Source: Firm-04 sp045596625 (lineage in GTDB: Bacteria > Bacillota > Clostridia > Oscillospirales > Ruminococcaceae). From it: 6,319 nucleotides of DNA. The stretch is from the NCBI GenBank assembly GCA_045596625.1, contig JAZOCU010000050.1:1-6319 (forward strand). The letters are read 5' to 3'. Shown here in pieces: positions 5,501 through 6,319 of this stretch (the first letter of the stretch is position 1; each line of letters starts with the position of its first letter). A program made the translations under genes and the position numbers. A model generated the notes under the pieces. That model was not told the origin of the DNA, did no database searches, and saw only the letters and a list, made by a program, of their open reading frames with translations.

Positions 5501-5863
5501 TTAATTATTCATACTTTTTTCAAGTTCTTCAATTCTTGAAATTATGTCTGCCTGTTCGGTGTATTTCAGGCAATTTTGCAATATCAGAGCAGAGGCATTT
5601 AATCGCACCTGTGGAGCGGTGTCCGTATCTTCCATAATGCCTCTGATTGTGTCAACCGCCTTTGTCAATGTTGCTTGTAATGAATTGCAAGCCTCATTCA
5701 AAACAAGTGAACGCCTGCGGTCATATTCTGCCTTGAATGTTTCATCTGCAAGCCTGTTGTAAATTGTGGTACGGCTAACGCCTGAAATTTTCTCTGCCTC
5801 TGCTATGCTCCCACAGGATAACAGAGCGGTCAAGATGTGTTCGTCTTTTGGTTTCAATTCCAT
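5501..5863 (-). CDS. Helix-turn-helix protein, phBC6A51 / small-terminase-like
   Basis: 120 residues. The N-terminal third holds a helix-turn-helix: residues about 18-38, GSIAEAEKISGVSRTTIYNRL, with the typical A-x-x-x-G-V-S-x-x-T-I-Y pattern, preceded by a DEHILTALLSC helix. This layout, followed by D-E-T-F-K-A-E-Y and a helical region (LQATLTKAVDTI, then VRLNASALIL), matches the phBC6A51-type proteins found in Firmicutes prophages and related elements, which resemble small terminase subunits that bind DNA at packaging sites. The C-terminus ends ISRIEELEKSMNN, a short coiled coil used by such proteins to form rings. AAGGGG lies 7 bases before the ATG and inside the end of the upstream gene, whose stop is 4 bases away. 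A transcriptional regulator is the alternative; family membership is judged from memory. Confidence 0.85.
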   Translation of the reverse strand: MELKPKDEHILTALLSCGSIAEAEKISGVSRTTIYNRLADETFKAEYDRRRSLVLNEACNSLQATLTKAVDTIRGIMEDTDTAPQVRLNASALILQNCLKYTEQADIISRIEELEKSMNN

Positions 5864-5867
5864 TCAA

Positions 5868-6319
5868 TCACCCCTTATTGTGTAAACTTTTTCGCTGATA
5901 TGTAAAAATCTTGTTTGCCGTCTTGTCATATACTCGCAAGCCTGACGGAATAATCTCGATTTTTATTGTTTCGGTGTCAACCGTTGTATAAGGCTCGGAA
6001 ACGCTTTCAGAACGCTTTACACGGACGGAGCGGAAAGAGTATTCCTTATCTGCTACAAAGTCAGAAACAAGCGTTATATTGCCCTCTCGTGTGATTGTAA
6101 CGCTATCACTCTGATATAGTATTTTCGGCTCATCATTGCACCCTGCAAACAACATCAAACACACACATACAAGCAACGCAAAAGCAATTTTTTGTAAAAG
6201 CTTTCGTCTTTTTTCTCTGTCCTTTTTTGCCTGTTCAACATTGCACGCATATTCAAGGGCTTTTTTGCCTTTGCGATAATTTTTATAATACTCTCTTTGA
6301 TACGCCCTGCGTTTTTCTA
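5868..6319 (-). CDS. Membrane-anchored or lipoprotein-like protein, N-terminus beyond window
   Basis: The frame is open from the stop at 5868 to the window edge with 149 residues visible and no ATG before the membrane segment. Residues 1-43 of the visible part are very basic and tyrosine-rich (YQREYYKNYRKGKK, later KKDREKRRKLLQK). Residues 44-59 form one hydrophobic segment, followed by a lipobox-like L-F-A-G-C at 56-60. The remaining about 90 residues look like an exported beta-rich domain. A TTG at 6176 lies inside the hydrophobic segment, lacks positive charges and a ribosome site, and is a poor start, so initiation probably lies upstream of the window. It may be a lipoprotein with a long n-region or a single-pass protein. 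It ends 4 bases before the helix-turn-helix gene. Family not recognised. Confidence 0.7.
   Translation of the reverse strand, partial: EKRRAYQREYYKNYRKGKKALEYACNVEQAKKDREKRRKLLQKIAFALLVCVCLMLFAGCNDEPKILYQSDSVTITREGNITLVSDFVADKEYSFRSVRVKRSESVSEPYTTVDTETIKIEIIPSGLRVYDKTANKIFTYQRKSLHNKG

Noticed and set aside
6222..6228. A AAA AAG slippery heptamer in phase within the partial - strand gene
   Set aside because: The frame is already open on both sides and the -1 frame gives no meaningful product, so programmed frameshifting is not supported; the run simply encodes lysines.
1..6319. CRISPR array, transposase or insertion sequence
   Set aside because: No regularly spaced repeats, no transposase motif and no paired terminal repeats with target duplication were seen in either strand.

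Overview
The window looks like a chromosome segment from a low-to-mid GC Gram-positive bacterium of the Clostridia, possibly a gut Oscillospiraceae/Ruminococcaceae-type organism. This rests on strong AGGAGG-type ribosome binding sites, a consensus sigma-A promoter, and the adjacent smpB-ssrA pair with a CCA-encoding tmRNA. The genus is inference; the gene identities on the left half are firm.

Left half, all on the + strand (1-3983), is ordinary core chromosome. It holds the 3' part of glyA (serine hydroxymethyltransferase, N-terminus outside the window), closed by a perfect 13-bp hairpin. Next come a CPA2-type cation/proton antiporter and, 14 bases later, a small P-loop (AAA_33-like) protein, probably one operon. 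A consensus promoter (TTGACA, 17 bp, TATACT) then drives smpB, which starts at TTG, followed closely by ssrA (tmRNA). SmpB and tmRNA together rescue stalled ribosomes. The encoded tag reads NENNNSVLMAA, ending in MAA rather than the common LAA.

The junction (3984-4102) begins right after the tmRNA CCA end. It contains a 65-bp nested dyad and then a terminator that can work in both directions. The 3' end of ssrA is a classic integration site for prophages and genomic islands, and gene direction and apparent base composition both change here.

Right half (4103-6319), all on the - strand, is a tightly packed run of small genes reading toward ssrA. In transcription order these are: a membrane-anchored or lipoprotein-like protein running off the window edge; a 120-residue helix-turn-helix protein like phage small terminase subunits (phBC6A51 type); a 220-residue coiled-coil-rich protein; and four tiny coupled or overlapping genes of 53, 49, 74 and 79 residues. 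The four tiny proteins all begin with the same N-terminal pattern containing R-h-x-x-h-E, and the same hexad occurs in the two genes before them. This is most likely the distal end of an integrated phage-like or satellite element. No integrase, capsid or large terminase gene is visible, so element type and mobility are unproven.
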